64,000 nucleotides of DNA from Euptelea pleiosperma (GCA_035048495.1 JASUTR010000245.1:207347-271346); one strand, 5' to 3'; counted from the first letter of the stretch, positions 47,401 to 59,994 are shown. A program made the numbers and translations. Notes: a model not told the origin generated them from the sequence alone.

Positions 47401-50400
47401 CGGGGCAGTCGAAGCAACTTAGCTCCATCCGTGCGTCAATGTGTTTAATTGGACTCAGTTTGGTGTGTTACATTCCGAAGCCTATAACTTGTGACTTTTT
47501 CGCAACCGGACCTTATAATTGGACCCAAACTCTTCCATTACTATTGTTTCAACACATTTGAATGTTGGAACAAGATTCGGGACAGTCGAAACATGTTAGC
47601 TCTATTCGTGCGTCAACGTCTCAAATTGGATTCAGTTTGTGTGTTACATTCCGAAGCCTATAACTTGTGACTTTTTCGCAACCGGACCTCGTAATTGGAC
47701 TCAAACTCTTCCATTACTATTGTTTCACCACATTTGAAGTGTTGGAACAAGATTCGTGACAGTCGAAACAAGTTAGGTCCATCCGTGCGTCAACGTCTCA
47801 AAATGGACTCAGTTTGTGTGTTACATTCCGAAGCCTATAAATTGTGACTTTGTCGCAACCGGACCTCATAATTTTACTCAAACTCTTCCATTACTATTGT
47901 TTCAAAACATTTCAAGTGTTGGAACAAGATTCGGGACAGTCGAAACAAATTAGCTCCATCTGTGCGTCAACGTCACAAATTCGGCTCAGTTTGTGTGTTA
48001 CATTCCGAAGCCTATAAATTGTTACTTTGTCGCAACCGGACCTCATAATTTTACTCAAACTCTTCCATTACTATTGTTTCAAAACATTTGAAGCGTTGGA
48101 ACAAGATTCGGGTCAGTCAAAACAAATTAGCTCCATCCGTGCGTCAACGTCACAAATTTGGCTCAGTTTGTGAGATACATTCCGAAGCCTATAAGTTGTG
48201 ACTTTTTCGCAACCGGACCTCGTAATTGGACTCAAACTCTTCCATTACTATTGTTTCAACACATTTGAAGTGTTGGAACAAGATTCGGGGCAGTCGAAAC
48301 AAGTTAGCTCCATCCGGGCGTCAATTTCTTTAATTGGACTCAGTTTGTGTGTTACATTCTGAAGCCTATAACTTGTGACTTTTTCGCAACCGGACATCTT
48401 AATTAGACTCGAATTCTTCCATTACTATTGTTTCAACATATTTGAAGTGTTGGAACAAGATTCGGGGCAGTCGAAGCAACTTAGCTCCATCCGTGCGTCA
48501 ATGTGTTTAATTGGACTCAGTTTGTGTGTTACATTCCGAAGCCTATAACTTGTGACTTTTTCGCAACCGGACCTTATAATTGGACTCAAACTCTTCCATT
48601 ACTATTGTTTCAACACATTTGAATGTTGGAACAAGATTCGGGACAGTCGAAACATGTTAGCTCTATTCGTGCGTCAACGTCTCAAATTGGATTCAGTTTG
48701 TGTGTTACATTCCGAAGCCTATAACTTGTGACTTTTTCGCAACAGGACCTCGTAATTGGACTCAAACTCTTCCATTACTATTGTTTCAACACATTTGAAG
48801 TGTTGGAACAAGATTCGGGGCAGTCGAAACAAGTTAGCTCCATCCGGGCGTCAATTTCTTTAATTGGACTCAGTTTGTGTGTTACATTCTGAAGCCTATA
48901 ACTTGTGACTTTTTCGCAACCGGACATCTTAATTAGACTCGAATTCTTCCATTACTATTGTTTCAACATATTTGAAGTGTTGGAACAAGATTCGGGGCAG
49001 TCGAAGCAACTTAGCTCCATCCGTGCGTCAATGTGTTTAATTGGACTCAGTTTGTGTGTTACATTCCGAAGCCTATAACTTGTGACTTTTTCGCAACCGG
49101 ACCTTATAATTGGACTCAAACTCTTCCATTACTATTGTTTCAACACATTTGAATGTTGGAACAAGATTCGGGACAGTCGAAACATGTTAGCTCTATTCGT
49201 GCGTCAACGTCTCAAATTGGATTCAGTTTGTGTGTTACATTCCGAAGCCTATAACTTGTGACTTTTTCGCAACCGGACCTCGTAATTGGACTCAAACTCT
49301 TCCATTACTATTGTTTCAACACATTTGAAGTGTTGGAACAAGATTCGTGACAGTCGAAACAAGTTAGGTCCATCCGTGCGTCAACGTCTCAAAATGGACT
49401 CAGTTTGTGTGTTACATTCCGAAGCCTATAAATTGTGACTTTGTCGCAACCGGACCTCATAATTTTACTCAAACTCTTCCATTACTATTGTTTCAAAACA
49501 TTTCAAGTGTTAGAACAAGATTCGGGACAGTCGAAACAAATTAGCTCCATCCGTGCGTCAACGTCACATATTCGGCTCAGTTTGTGAGTTACATTCCGAA
49601 GCCTATAACTTGTGACTTTTACGCAACCGAACCTCGTAATCGGACTCATACTCTTCCATTACTATTGTTTCAACACATTTGAAGTGTTGGAACAAGATTA
49701 GGAGCAGTCGAAACAAGTTGGCTCCATCTGTGCGTCAATGTCATTAATTGGACTAAGTTTGTGTGTTACATTCAGAAGCCTATAACTTGTAACTTTTTCG
49801 CAATCGGACCTCGTAATTGGACACAAACTCTTCTATTACTATTGTTTCAACACATTTAAAGTGTTGGAACAAGATTCGGGACAGTCGAAACAAGTTAGCT
49901 CCATCCGTGCGTCAACGTCTCAAATTGGACTCAGTTTGTGTGTTACATTCAGAAGCCTATAACTTGTGACTTTTTCGCAACCGGACCTCGTAATTGGACT
50001 CAAACTCTTCCATTACTATTGTTTCAACACATTTGAAGTGTTGGAACAAGATTCGGGGCAGTCGAAACAAGTTAGCTCCATCCGGGCGTCAATTTCTTTA
50101 ATTGGACTCAGTTTGTGTGTTACATTCTGAAGCCTATAACTTGTGACTTTTTCGCAACCGGACATCTTAATTAGACTCGAATTCTTCCATTACTATTGTT
50201 TCAACATATTTGAAGTGTTGGAACAAGATTCGGGGCAGTCGAAGCAACTTAGCTCCATCCGTGCGTCAATGTGTTTAATTGGACTCAGTTTGTGTGTTAC
50301 ATTCCGAAGCCTATAACTTGTGACTTTTTCGCAACCGGACCTTATAATTGGACTCAAACTCTTCCATTACTATTGTTTCAACACATTTGAATGTTGGAAC

Positions 50401-51822
50401 AAGATTCGGGACAGTCGAAACATGTTAGCTCTATTCGTGCGTCAACGTCTCAAATTGGATTCAGTTTGTGTGTTACATTCCGAAGCCTATAACTTGTAAC
50501 TTTTTCGCAACCGGACCTCGTAATTGGACTCAAACTCTTCCATTACTATTGTTTCAACACATTTGAAGTGTTGGAACAAGATTCGGGGCAGTCGAAACAA
50601 GTTAGCTCCATCCGGGCCTCAATTTCTTTAATTGACTCAGTTTGTGTGTTACATTCTGAAGCCTATAACTTGTGACTTTTTCGCAACCGGACATCTTAAT
50701 TAGACTCGAATTCTTCCATTACTATTGTTTCAACATATTTGAAGTGTTGGAACAAGATTCGGGGCAGTCGAAGCAACTTAGCTCCATCCGTGCGTCAATG
50801 TGTTTAATTGGACTCAGTTTGTGTGTTACATTCCGAAGCCTATAACTTGTGACTTTTTCGCAACCGGACCTTATAATTGGACTCAAACTCTTCCATTACT
50901 ATTGTTTCAACACATTTGAATGTTGGAACAAGATTCGGGACAGTCGAAACATGTTAGCTCTATTCGTGCGTCAACGTCTCAAATTGGATTCAGTTTGTGT
51001 GTTACATTCCCAAGCCTATAACTTGTGACTTTTTCGCAACCGGACCTCGTAATTGGACTCAAACTCTTCCATTACTATTGTTTCAACACATTTGAAGTGT
51101 TGGAACAAGATTCGTGACAGTCGAAACAAGTTAGCTCCATCCGTGCGTCAACGTCTCAAAATGGACTCAGTTTGTGTGTTACATTCCGAAGCCTATAAAT
51201 TGTGACTTTGTCGCAACCGGACCTCATAATTTTACTCAAACTCTTCCATTACTATTGTTTCAAAACATTTCAAGTGTTAGAACAAGATTCGGGACAGTCG
51301 AAACAAATTAGCTCCATCCGTGCGTCAACGTTACAAATTCGGCTCAGTTTGTGAGTTACATTCCGAAGCCTATAACTTGTGACTTTTTCGCAACCGGACC
51401 TCGTAATCGGACTCATACTCTTCCATTACTATTGTTTCAACACATTTGAAGTGTTGGAACAAGATTAGGAGCAGTCGAAACAAGTTGGCTCCATCCGTGC
51501 GTCAATGTCATTAATTGGACTAAGTTTGTGTGTTACATTCAGAAGCCTATAACTTGTAATTTTTTCGCAATCGGACCTCGTAATTGGACAGAAACTCTTC
51601 CATTACTATTGGTTCAACACATTTGAAGTGTTGGAACAAGATTCGGGACAGTCGAAATAAGTTAGCTCCATCCGTGCGTCAACGTCTCAAATTGGACTCA
51701 GTTTGTGTGTTACATTCCGAAGCCTATAACTTGTGACTTTTTCGCAACGGACCTCGTAATTGGACTCAAACTCTTCCATTTTATTTTTTCAACACATTTG
51801 AAGTATTAGAAGAAGATTCGGG
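44403..51822. repeat. Higher-order satellite repeat, 7.42-kb type, copy 2
   Basis: 7420 bp (~42 monomers) between diagnostic monomers at 44403 and 51823. Its start and end match copy 1, but the middle is rearranged: CCTATAATTGTGACTTTTTCG at ~45890 and again at ~46597 joins two monomer types not adjacent elsewhere. Near-equal length therefore partly hides different internal content. Confidence 0.78.
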
Positions 51823-54469
51823 ACAGGCGGAACAAGTTTGCTCTATTCGTTCGTCAATATTTATAATTGGAATCAGTTTGTGTTTTTCATTCGTAAGCCT
51901 ATAATTATTGACTTTTTCGCAATCGGACCACGTAATTGGACTCAAACTCCTCCATTACTATTGTTTCAACAGATTTGAAATGTTGGAAAAAGATTCGGAC
52001 AGTCGAAACAAGTTAGCTCCATCCGTTCGTCAACGTTTCAAATTGGACACAGTTTGTGTTCCATTCCGAAGTATATAACTAGTGACTTTTTCGCAACCGG
52101 ACCTTATTATTAGACTCAAACTCTTCCATTACTATTGTTTCAACAGATTTGAAGTGTTGGAACAATATTTGGGACAGTCGAAACAAATTAGCTCCATCCG
52201 TGCGTCAACGTCTCAAATTGGACTCAGTTTGTGTGTTACATTCTGAAGCCTATAATTTATGACTTTTTCGCAACCGGACCACGTAATTAAACTCGAATTC
52301 TTCCATTACTATTGTTTCAACACATTTGCAGTGTTGGAACAAGATTCGGGGCAGTCGAAACAAGTTAGCTCCATCCGTGCGTCAATGTGTTTAATTGGAC
52401 TCAGTTTGTGTGTTACATTCCGAAGCCTATAACTTGTGACTTTTTCACACCGGACCTCATAATTGGACTCAAACTCTTCCATTACTATTGTTTCAACACA
52501 TTTGAATGTTGGAACAAGATTCGGGATAGTCGAAACATGTTAGCTCCATTCGTGCGTCAACGTCTCAAATTGGATTCAGTTTGTGTGTTACATTCCGAAG
52601 CCTATAACTTGTGACTTTTTCGCAACCGGACCTCGTAATTGGACTGAAACTCTTCCATTACTATTGTTTCAACACATTTGAAGTGTTGGAAGAAGATTCG
52701 GGGCAGTCGAAACAAGTTAGCTCAATCCAGGCGTCAATTTCTTTAATTTGACTCAGTTTGTGTGTTACATTCTGAAGCCTATAACTTGTGACTTTTTCGC
52801 AACCGGACATCTTAATTAGACTCGAATTCTTCCATTACTATTGTTTCAACATATTTGAAGTGTTAGAACAAGATTCGGGGCAGTCGAAGCAACTTAGCTC
52901 CATCCGTGCGTCAATGTGTTTAATTGGACTCAGTTTGTGTGTTACATTCCGAAGCCTATAACTTGTGACTTTTTCGCAACCGGACCTTATAATTGGACTC
53001 AAACTCTTCCATTACTATTGTTTCAACACATTTGAATGTTGGAACAAGATTCGGGACAGTCGAAACATGTTAGCTCTATTCGTGCGTCAACGTCTCAAAT
53101 TGGATTCAGTTTGTGTGTTACATTCCGAAGCCTATAACTTGTAACTTTTTCGCAACCGGACCTCGTAATTGGACTCAAACTCTTCCATTACTATTGTTTC
53201 AACACATTTGAAGTGTTGGAACAAGATTCGGGGCAGTCGAAACAAGTTAGCTCCATCCGGGCGTCAATTTCTTTAATTGGACTCAGTTTGTGTGTTACAT
53301 TCTGAAGCCTATAACTTGTGACTTTTTCGCAACCGGACATCTTAATTAGACTCGAATTCTTCCATTACTATTGTTTCAACATATTTGAAGTGTTGGAACA
53401 AGATTCGGGGCAGTCGAAGCAACTTAGCTCCATCCGTGCGTCAATGTGTTTAATTGGACTCAGTTTGTGTGTTACATTCCGAAGCCTATAACTTGTGACT
53501 TTTTCGCAACCGGACCTTATAATTGGACTCAAACTCTTCCATTACTATTGTTTCAACACATTTGAATGTTGGAACAAGATTCGGGACAGTCGAAACATGT
53601 TAGCTCTATTCGTGCGTCAACGTCTCAAATTGGATTCAGTTTGTGTGTTACATTCCAAAGCCTATAACTTGTGACTTTTTCGCAACCGGACCTCGTAATT
53701 GGACTCAAACTCTTCCATTACTATTGTTTCAACACATTTTGAAGTGTTGGAACAAGATTCGTGACAGTCGAAACAAGTTAGCTCCATCCGTGCGTCAACG
53801 TCTCAAAATGGACTCAGTTTGTGTGTTACATTCCGAAGCCTATAAATTGTGACTTTGTCGCAACCGGACCTCATAATTTTACTCAAACTCTTCCATTACT
53901 ATTGTTTCAAAACATTTCAAGTGTTAGAACAAGATTCGGGACAGTCGAAACAAATTAGCTCCATCCGTGCGTCAACGTTACAAATTCGGCTCAGTTTGTG
54001 AGTTACATTCCGAAGCCTATAACTTGTGACTTTTTCGCAACCGGACCTCGTAATCGGACTCATACTCTTCCATTACTATTGTTTCAACACATTTGAAGTG
54101 TTGGAACAAGATTAGGAGCAGTCGAAACAAGTTGGCTCCATCCGGGCGTCAATGTCATTAATTGGACTAAGTTTGTGTGTTACATTCAGAAGCCTATAAC
54201 TTGTAATTTTTTCGCAATCGGACCTCGTAATTGGACAGAAACTCTTCCATTACTATTGGTTCAACACATTTGAAGTGTTGAACAAGATTCGGGACAGTCG
54301 AAATAAGTTAGCTCCATCCGTGCGTCAACGTCTCAAATTGGACTCAGTTTGTGTGTTACATTCCGAAGCCTATAACTTGTGACTTTTTCGCAACCGGACC
54401 TCGTAATTGGACTCAAACTCTTCCATTTTATTTTTTCAACACATTTGAAGTATTAGAAGAAGATTCGGG
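51823..54469. repeat. Shortened higher-order satellite block (deletion derivative)
   Basis: 2647 bp (~15 monomers). It begins like the 7.42-kb blocks for ~1.3 kb, then jumps to their terminal part (CCGGGCGTCAATTTC group onwards) and ends with the usual CCATTTTATTTTTTCAAC monomer. The simplest reading is a ~27-monomer deletion by unequal exchange. Several single-base indels are present. Confidence 0.75.
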
Positions 54470-55431
54470 ACTGGCGGAACAAGTTTGCTCTATTCGTTCG
54501 TCAATATTTATAATTGGAATCAGTTTGTGTTTTTCATTCGTAAGCCTATAATTATTGACTTTTTCGCAATCGGACCACGTAATTGGACTCAAACTCCTCC
54601 ATTACTATTGTTTCAACAGATTTGAAATGTTGGAAAAAGATTCGGACAGTCGAAACAAGTTAGCTCCATCCGTTCGTCAACGTCTCAAATTGGACACAGT
54701 TTGTGTTCCATTCCGAAGTATATAACTAGTGACTTTTTCGCAACCGGACCTTATTATTAGACTCAAACTCTTCCAATACTATTGTTTCAACAGATTTGAA
54801 GTGTTGGAACAATATTTGGGACAGTCGAAACAAGTTAGCTCCATCCGTGCGTCAACGTCTCAAATTGGACTCAGTTTGTGTGTTACATTCTGAAGCCTAT
54901 AATTTATGACTTTTTCGCAACCGGACCACGTAATTAAACTCGAATTCTTCCATTACTATTGTTTCAACACATTTGCAGTGTTGGAACAAGATTCGGGGCA
55001 GTCGAAACAAGTTAGCTCCATCCGTGCGTCAATGTGTTTAATTGGACTCAGTTTGTGTGTTACATTCCGAAGCCTATAACTTGTGACTTTTTCACAACCG
55101 GACCTCATAATTGGACTCAAACTCTTCCATTACTATTGTTTCAACACATTTGAATGTTGGAACAAGATTCGGGATAGTCGAAACATGTTAGCTCCATTCG
55201 TGCGTCAACGTCTCAAATTGGATTCAGTTTGTGTGTTACATTCCGAAGCCTATAACTTGTGACTTTTTCGCAACCGGACCTCGTAATTGGACTGAAACTC
55301 TTCCATTACTATTGTTTCAAACACATTTGAAGTGTTGGAAGAAGATTCGGGGCAGTCGAAACAAGTTAGCTCAATCCAGGCGTCAATTTCTTTAATTGGA
55401 CTCAGTTTGTGTGTTACATTCTGAAGCCTAT
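54470..55431. repeat. Last satellite block, truncated by the LTR retrotransposon
   Basis: Begins with a variant diagnostic monomer (ACTGGCGG rather than ACAGGCGG) and follows the 7.42-kb-type order for ~960 bp until the LTR element interrupts it. Whether the array resumes beyond the element cannot be seen in this window. Confidence 0.8.
55427..55431. repeat. Candidate 5-bp target-site duplication of the LTR element
   Basis: CCTAT, the last five satellite bases before the LTR terminus. Five bases is the usual Ty3/gypsy duplication length. The partner copy would lie beyond the window, so this is unconfirmed. Confidence 0.45.
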
Positions 55432-56617
55432 TGAAAGTAGGGTTTTTCCGCGTCGTTGGTTACGGAAACCCTAATCTCAATAATATTTGTAAATTGATCC
55501 GATTATCCTGCAAAATTGATAGATTTGTATAGGGATTCGTGTCGGATGTCGATCCGCACTCGGGATTAGTCGGGTTAGCGCAATAATGAACATAAAATGA
55601 TAGAAAATTTGCAGAGAATGGACATAATTTTATTCAAATCAACTTCATTCAATCGAACATGTCTCTTACACTCAAGTAAAAATAACTAAATTATAAAGCA
55701 TAAAAAAAAAAAAAACAAACTAGAGAGAGAAAGTGGTTTTTAGAGAAGAAAATAAATCTAGATAGATGAAGGTAGGTAGAGAGAGAAGAGAGGAAGAATT
55801 AGTGAGAAAGATAGAGAGAGAAAATGAGTTTTAAACAAAATAAGCCTAGAGAGAGAAAATAGGACTAAACGAGAAAACTCTAGAGAGAGAGAATCTTAGG
55901 GGAAAAGAGAAACTAGAGAGAGAAAACTTACCCAAGAACTTACTAAAGGAGATGATTGGTCCATGGACTCAAGCTCCGTGGCTGCCTGAAGTGAAGATGG
56001 TGGAGTTCCGGTCATTCCGTGAAGGGAAGCACGGTTGGAGACTAGTGCGTGGTTGCTGGTGGTGGTTAGGTGCAGGGAGGTAGGCGGAGAGAAGTGGATC
56101 GTGGCCAGTTGCAGGCGGTGTAAGGATGGCCGAAAGCTTGATGGATGCCGTTGATGGATTGAAGGTAATGGTTGCTGGCCAGATGCTTGTAGGTGTACAC
56201 AACAAAATCGTGGATGGGTTGCTAGTGAGTTAGGAAGGAGCATCTACCAGCAGCGTGGAGGAGCCTTAGCCGAGTTGCATGTTGGCTGTACTTGGTGAAG
56301 GAGACACACTTGCATGGTTGTTCACGGCAACCTCCCTTTTGGAGTTACAAGAGCAGCATGGGGAGAAGAGATTGCAAACATTCCTTGAGGAGCCGCCTGT
56401 AAAAACAACATTTTTTTTTCTCTTTTTTTTTTGTTTTTCTTGAAGAGAATGAGAGAGGAGAGGAGAACGGCTTGCTGGGTTTTTGCAATGGAGAGGGGCG
56501 GTCAAGAGAGAAAACGGTAAGAGAAGTAAGAAGGCTGGACGGTGGCTGGCAGATCGTGAAGTAGAGGGCGGAGAAGAAGAACCAGGAGAAGAAGACGCTG
56601 GTGATGGTGTTGCTGGT

Positions 56618-57161
56618 CGGAGTTGCAGGCGCAACTCCGGCGAGAACAGAGAAGGAAGAAGAAGAAAGAAGAAGAAAGAAGAAGAAAGAGAAGGCGAGGA
56701 TGGTTCTTGGCGTGGTGAGCAGGGGGTTGGGCAGCGGTTAGAGGAGGAGAAGAAGAACAAGAAGAGACGAAGGAGGCAGGTGGGCTGAGGAGGGCGGTTC
56801 GTGACGTGGTGGCCGGAGTTGCAGGCTGCAACTCCGGTAAGAAAATGCAACAAGAAGATGTGTGGCCCGTGGCAGCAAGGTCTGCTGCGCACAGGCGGAA
56901 GGGGGGGAAGTTTTAGATGAAGGAGAAGAAGAAGGAGACAGCAGCAAGAGGCGGAAGCAGACACGGTCGGAGTTCTGCAACTCCGGCCGGTAGATGAAGG
57001 TGAAGAAGACGGTGATGGGGTTTTAGGAGCTGCAGGCCGTTGCAGGCCGTTGTAGGCCAGACCAGTAGCGTGGGTTGCACTAAAGTGGCTGAACTGAGCA
57101 GGATGTGAGTGGTCTCGAGTTGGACACCTGCTGGCCGGAGTTGCAGACCTGCAACTCCGGC
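56618..57161. repeat. Family of four short perfect inverted repeats in the LTR
   Basis: The same core CGGAGTT/AACTCCG forms a hairpin four times: 56618-56639 (9-bp arms, 4-nt loop), 56813-56837 (11-bp arms, 3-nt loop), 56968-56985 (7-bp arms, 4-nt loop) and 57134-57161 (GCCGGAGTTGCAG with its exact complement, 13-bp arms, 2-nt loop). They sit in GA-rich surroundings. Confidence 0.85.
57031..57060. repeat. Short tandem repeat, 3 x 10 bp
   Basis: TGCAGGCCGT, TGCAGGCCGT, then TGTAGGCCAG. A minor repeat inside the LTR, close to the hairpin family. Confidence 0.8.
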
Positions 57162-57375
57162 GAAAGAAGATAGGGAAGAAGAAGAAGAAAGAAGAAAAAA
57201 GAAAAGAAGAAGAAGAGGAGGAAAGAAGGAGAGAATGAAGGGGAGAACGTGGGAAGGAGAGGAGGAGAGGGGAGAGGGATTAGGGTTCGAATGAACCCCT
57301 ATCCTTCTCCTTTTAAAGCTTCCCTATTTCCATTAATGGAAATAGGGGATTTTAGAAAATAAAAAAAATAGAAAA

Positions 57376-57423
<48 letters not shown>

Positions 57424-57670
57424 TAAAAACCTACTTTTCTATGGGGAATCTCCCCAATTAGTGGACCCCCATTTAATTAAAATTATTTTTGAAATTCGCG
57501 GGGTCCACTAACTGGTCAGTCAGCGGGTCGATGAAGATGGCCCGGCTATTGGCCCTCATGGGTTGATGATGTCCATCATCTCACAGAATGATGTGACAGA
57601 CATTCTGATGGCGATCGGATGGATGGTGACTTGATTGGGACCCAGAGTGGTAGATCGACGGATCTAGAGA

Positions 57671-57730
57671 GATCTAACGGTCCGATTGAAGATCCAACGG
57701 TCCGATGAAAGATCCAACGGTCAGAAAGCT
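57671..57730. repeat. Tandem repeat, 3 x 20 bp, in the LTR
   Basis: Three consecutive 20-bp units of the form GATCYAACGGTCCGATKRAA; the third is diverged at its end. It lies in the U3-side half of the LTR in element sense, where repeated regulatory motifs are common, but no specific factor is implied. Confidence 0.8.
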
Positions 57731-58341
57731 AAGGGAGATGAGATAGAGCCGAAGGATAGAGTTCTGGGGTTAAGTCAGTAGATTCGAGGATCGAGATGAA
57801 GAGAGAGAGAGAATAAGAAGAGATGAGATAAAAAGTAAAAAAAATGGAAAAAAAAGCACTGGCGGAGGGTCTGGAACCTGGTCTTCACTGTGACCATCCT
57901 CACGCTTCTCCAGTAGAGTCGACCATCATTCTTTGCTGACTCATGTGGCTTTAAACGCTTTGGTCCGTCTCTTGGTCATTGGCTCTCCTACTCTCTTCGT
58001 TATTTGGGCCGACTTTTTGGTCCTCTTATTCAGCCCATATTTGGCCCATATCTTCTAGTTATAGCATGTGGGCTTGTTAAGCTTTGATAATGGGCTTCAT
58101 GATCGATTTGGGCCCACAAGTCTCTAAAATCGTCCCATCGGGGTTTCCTGCGACAGAAGAAGCGCGTAATGAGACTTTATCAGAACGGCTTAATATTTAG
58201 ACTTCCGAAAATGTGTTTAATGCATGCAATATACCATTTCGTCCAGAAAAGTGTGTTTTACGCAATGAGATAGACTCTTACGTAGAAAAGTGGATAATTA
58301 GAGCAGTTTTACGTAGGAGAGTGCGATAACGCTAACAGGAT

Positions 58342-58362
58342 AAGTGCTTAAAATAAGCACTT
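58342..58362. repeat. Perfect palindrome near the LTR start
   Basis: AAGTGCTTA, spacer AAA, TAAGCACTT: 9-bp arms with a 3-nt spacer, 16 bp inside the U3 terminus of the 3' LTR. Confidence 0.8.
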
Positions 58363-58378
58363 TTGAGCGAATATCACA

Positions 58379-58386
58379 ACCCCCAA
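58379..58386 (-). other. Polypurine tract of the LTR element
   Basis: In element sense TTGGGGGT, preceded by CTGG, followed at once by the LTR start TGTGATA. This is the expected place for plus-strand priming. The same CTGGTTGGGGGT motif recurs upstream at 60264-60275 and, with one changed base, near 59984-59994. Confidence 0.7.
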
Positions 58387-59918
58387 CCAGCATATTGCCA
58401 ATCCTTGGCAATTAGTGCGAAATACATGAGCTTAAAAGGGCTCTGCACATGCTGCACACTTTTTCATATTAGCTCAGGGAAAACCCCGTTCTCAAATCAT
58501 TGAATGGATGCAAAAAACAGTTACATGCTAGCGAAGAGTTGGAAAGTTTTGGCAAGACTACAGACTGATAATCATGACCCAGAATAGTCAGACTCTGCGT
58601 GTGTGTGTGCTCAACATTCTCATCATCCGACAGTAAAGATTTCCAGATCACCTCTAAGTTTTTCTGCCTCGACCTCAAATCTCACATGTTTAGCACTCAG
58701 AATAGAATCACACAAGAAGGGTTTTCTTCTTTTTCTCTCAATTTATATGTGAGGAGATATATTTAATATAAAGAGGCAAAAGATCTCACATATGTTTTAT
58801 TTGAAGGAAGGACATCTTTAACAGAAGAAGATCTCATGATTGGAATACCACTTCACTCGGGAACGTCAGATCAAACTCTATAGCTTCTCTTTCTCCAATC
58901 TCCACATTTTATGATCGTGCTATCCTAGAATCAAGTAGGACTTTCCTGGGTTGTAATAAGGCTTAGGTCAGGTGTAGAGAGATAAAGGAATACAGGATTT
59001 CAAAGATCTTGAGAGGATATTGCCATTTTCTTGAATTTTTCCTGCGACGTAACACCATTATCTGGTTCTTTTTCCTTTTTTCGTATTTTTCTCTTTTTCT
59101 TGATATTTCTGAGACTGCTCAATTTCTTTTCAGCTCTTCTTCATACTTTCTTTCTATATTTTGTTTTTGGCTTGAACCACTTTCTTTTCCTTTTGATTCT
59201 TCTTCTTTACTTTTCTTTTTCACGGTACACCCACATCAGTTATTCTTTTATCCATCTCAAAATAAGGGTAGCCAGTCATGTTTCGTAGCTGGACTGGATT
59301 TTAGGTTAATGGGTTTGCAAATAAAAGGCTTTTATAGAACGGCTCAAGGGGTTTCTAGTGAAGTATAATTCAGGTGAGTAAAAAGGCTGAATGGTTCAAA
59401 AAAATGGCCTAAATCATTTTCTAGGGTTTGCACTATCATGTATACTGTCTTGACTGGATACAGAGAAGGTTCTGTCGTAGTAATCCAATGTTGATGTCGT
59501 TCCGAGTTTTATGATCGAAGCAAAAGATAATGAGATCTCTTCAACGAATATTGCGGGCATGAAGAATAGTGAGTCATCTTGTGACTCAGGATTAATGTAT
59601 ACTCTCTGAAATGATTAAAGGCTCGAAAGCTTACTGGGTTAGGTCTCCACAATTCTTCTCACAGGATCTCTAGAATTTCAAAACTTAGGATGACTCTGAT
59701 GTTGATAGTGTACAATTGTGCCAAATCTGAGTTTTTCTGAGTTTTCAAACCTGCTGTAGTCACGCTTGAATTGACTCAACGCTAACTTTAAACAAAAATT
59801 GACATCCTCAATACTGACTTAACGGAGGTTTTCAGCTAATCAAAGTCAGGGTATTTGACACATTTTTTTGAAATTCTAGAAAACTTTTGGAGAACATCGG
59901 AAATTACCCCAAAAACAA

Positions 59919-59961
<43 letters not shown>

Positions 59962-59983
59962 ACATGAGTTTTGGTAAATACCC

Positions 59984-59994
59984 ACCCCCAACCA
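59984..59994 (-). other. Internal polypurine-like motif 1
   Basis: Element-sense TGGTTGGGGGT followed by GGGTATTT. It shares 11 bases with the PPT at the LTR border. It could prime extra plus strands or be a relic of duplication. Confidence 0.5.

Larger units (their letters stand above)
29012..55431. repeat. Tandem satellite array, segment 3
   Basis: About 26.4 kb of the ~177-bp satellite, ~149 monomers, uninterrupted by any transposon. It ends abruptly inside a monomer at GAAGCCTAT, where the LTR element begins. No genes. Open frames of 66-82 codons here mostly begin at non-ATG codons and recur with the repeat period. Confidence 0.97.
55432..58378 (-). repeat. 3' LTR of the Athila-like element (~2.95 kb)
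   Basis: In element sense it begins TGTGATATTCGC directly after a G-rich polypurine tract and ends CCCTACTTTCA at the satellite junction, giving TG...CA ends. The right boundary rests on the PPT and TG, because the other LTR is almost wholly outside the window. Contents include GA-rich microsatellite-like sequence (55700-55930 and 56640-57270), a family of perfect hairpins (56618-57161), a 42-T run (57379-57420) and a 3 x 20-bp tandem repeat (57671-57730). No credible coding region: open frames of up to 232 codons here are low-complexity Ser/Leu/Pro or Lys/Glu/Arg translations. Confidence 0.75.

Noticed and set aside
45871..47561. Further satellite open frames of 66-82 codons (45871, 46578, 47313, 52387, 53643 and others)
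   Set aside because: Satellite translations in the same frame family, mostly with non-ATG starts. They track monomer variants and single-base indels rather than coding.
56266..56964. 232-codon minus-strand open frame and overlapping Lys/Arg/Glu-rich plus-strand frames in the LTR
   Set aside because: Low-complexity translations of GA/CT-rich DNA without domains, lying inside the LTR.
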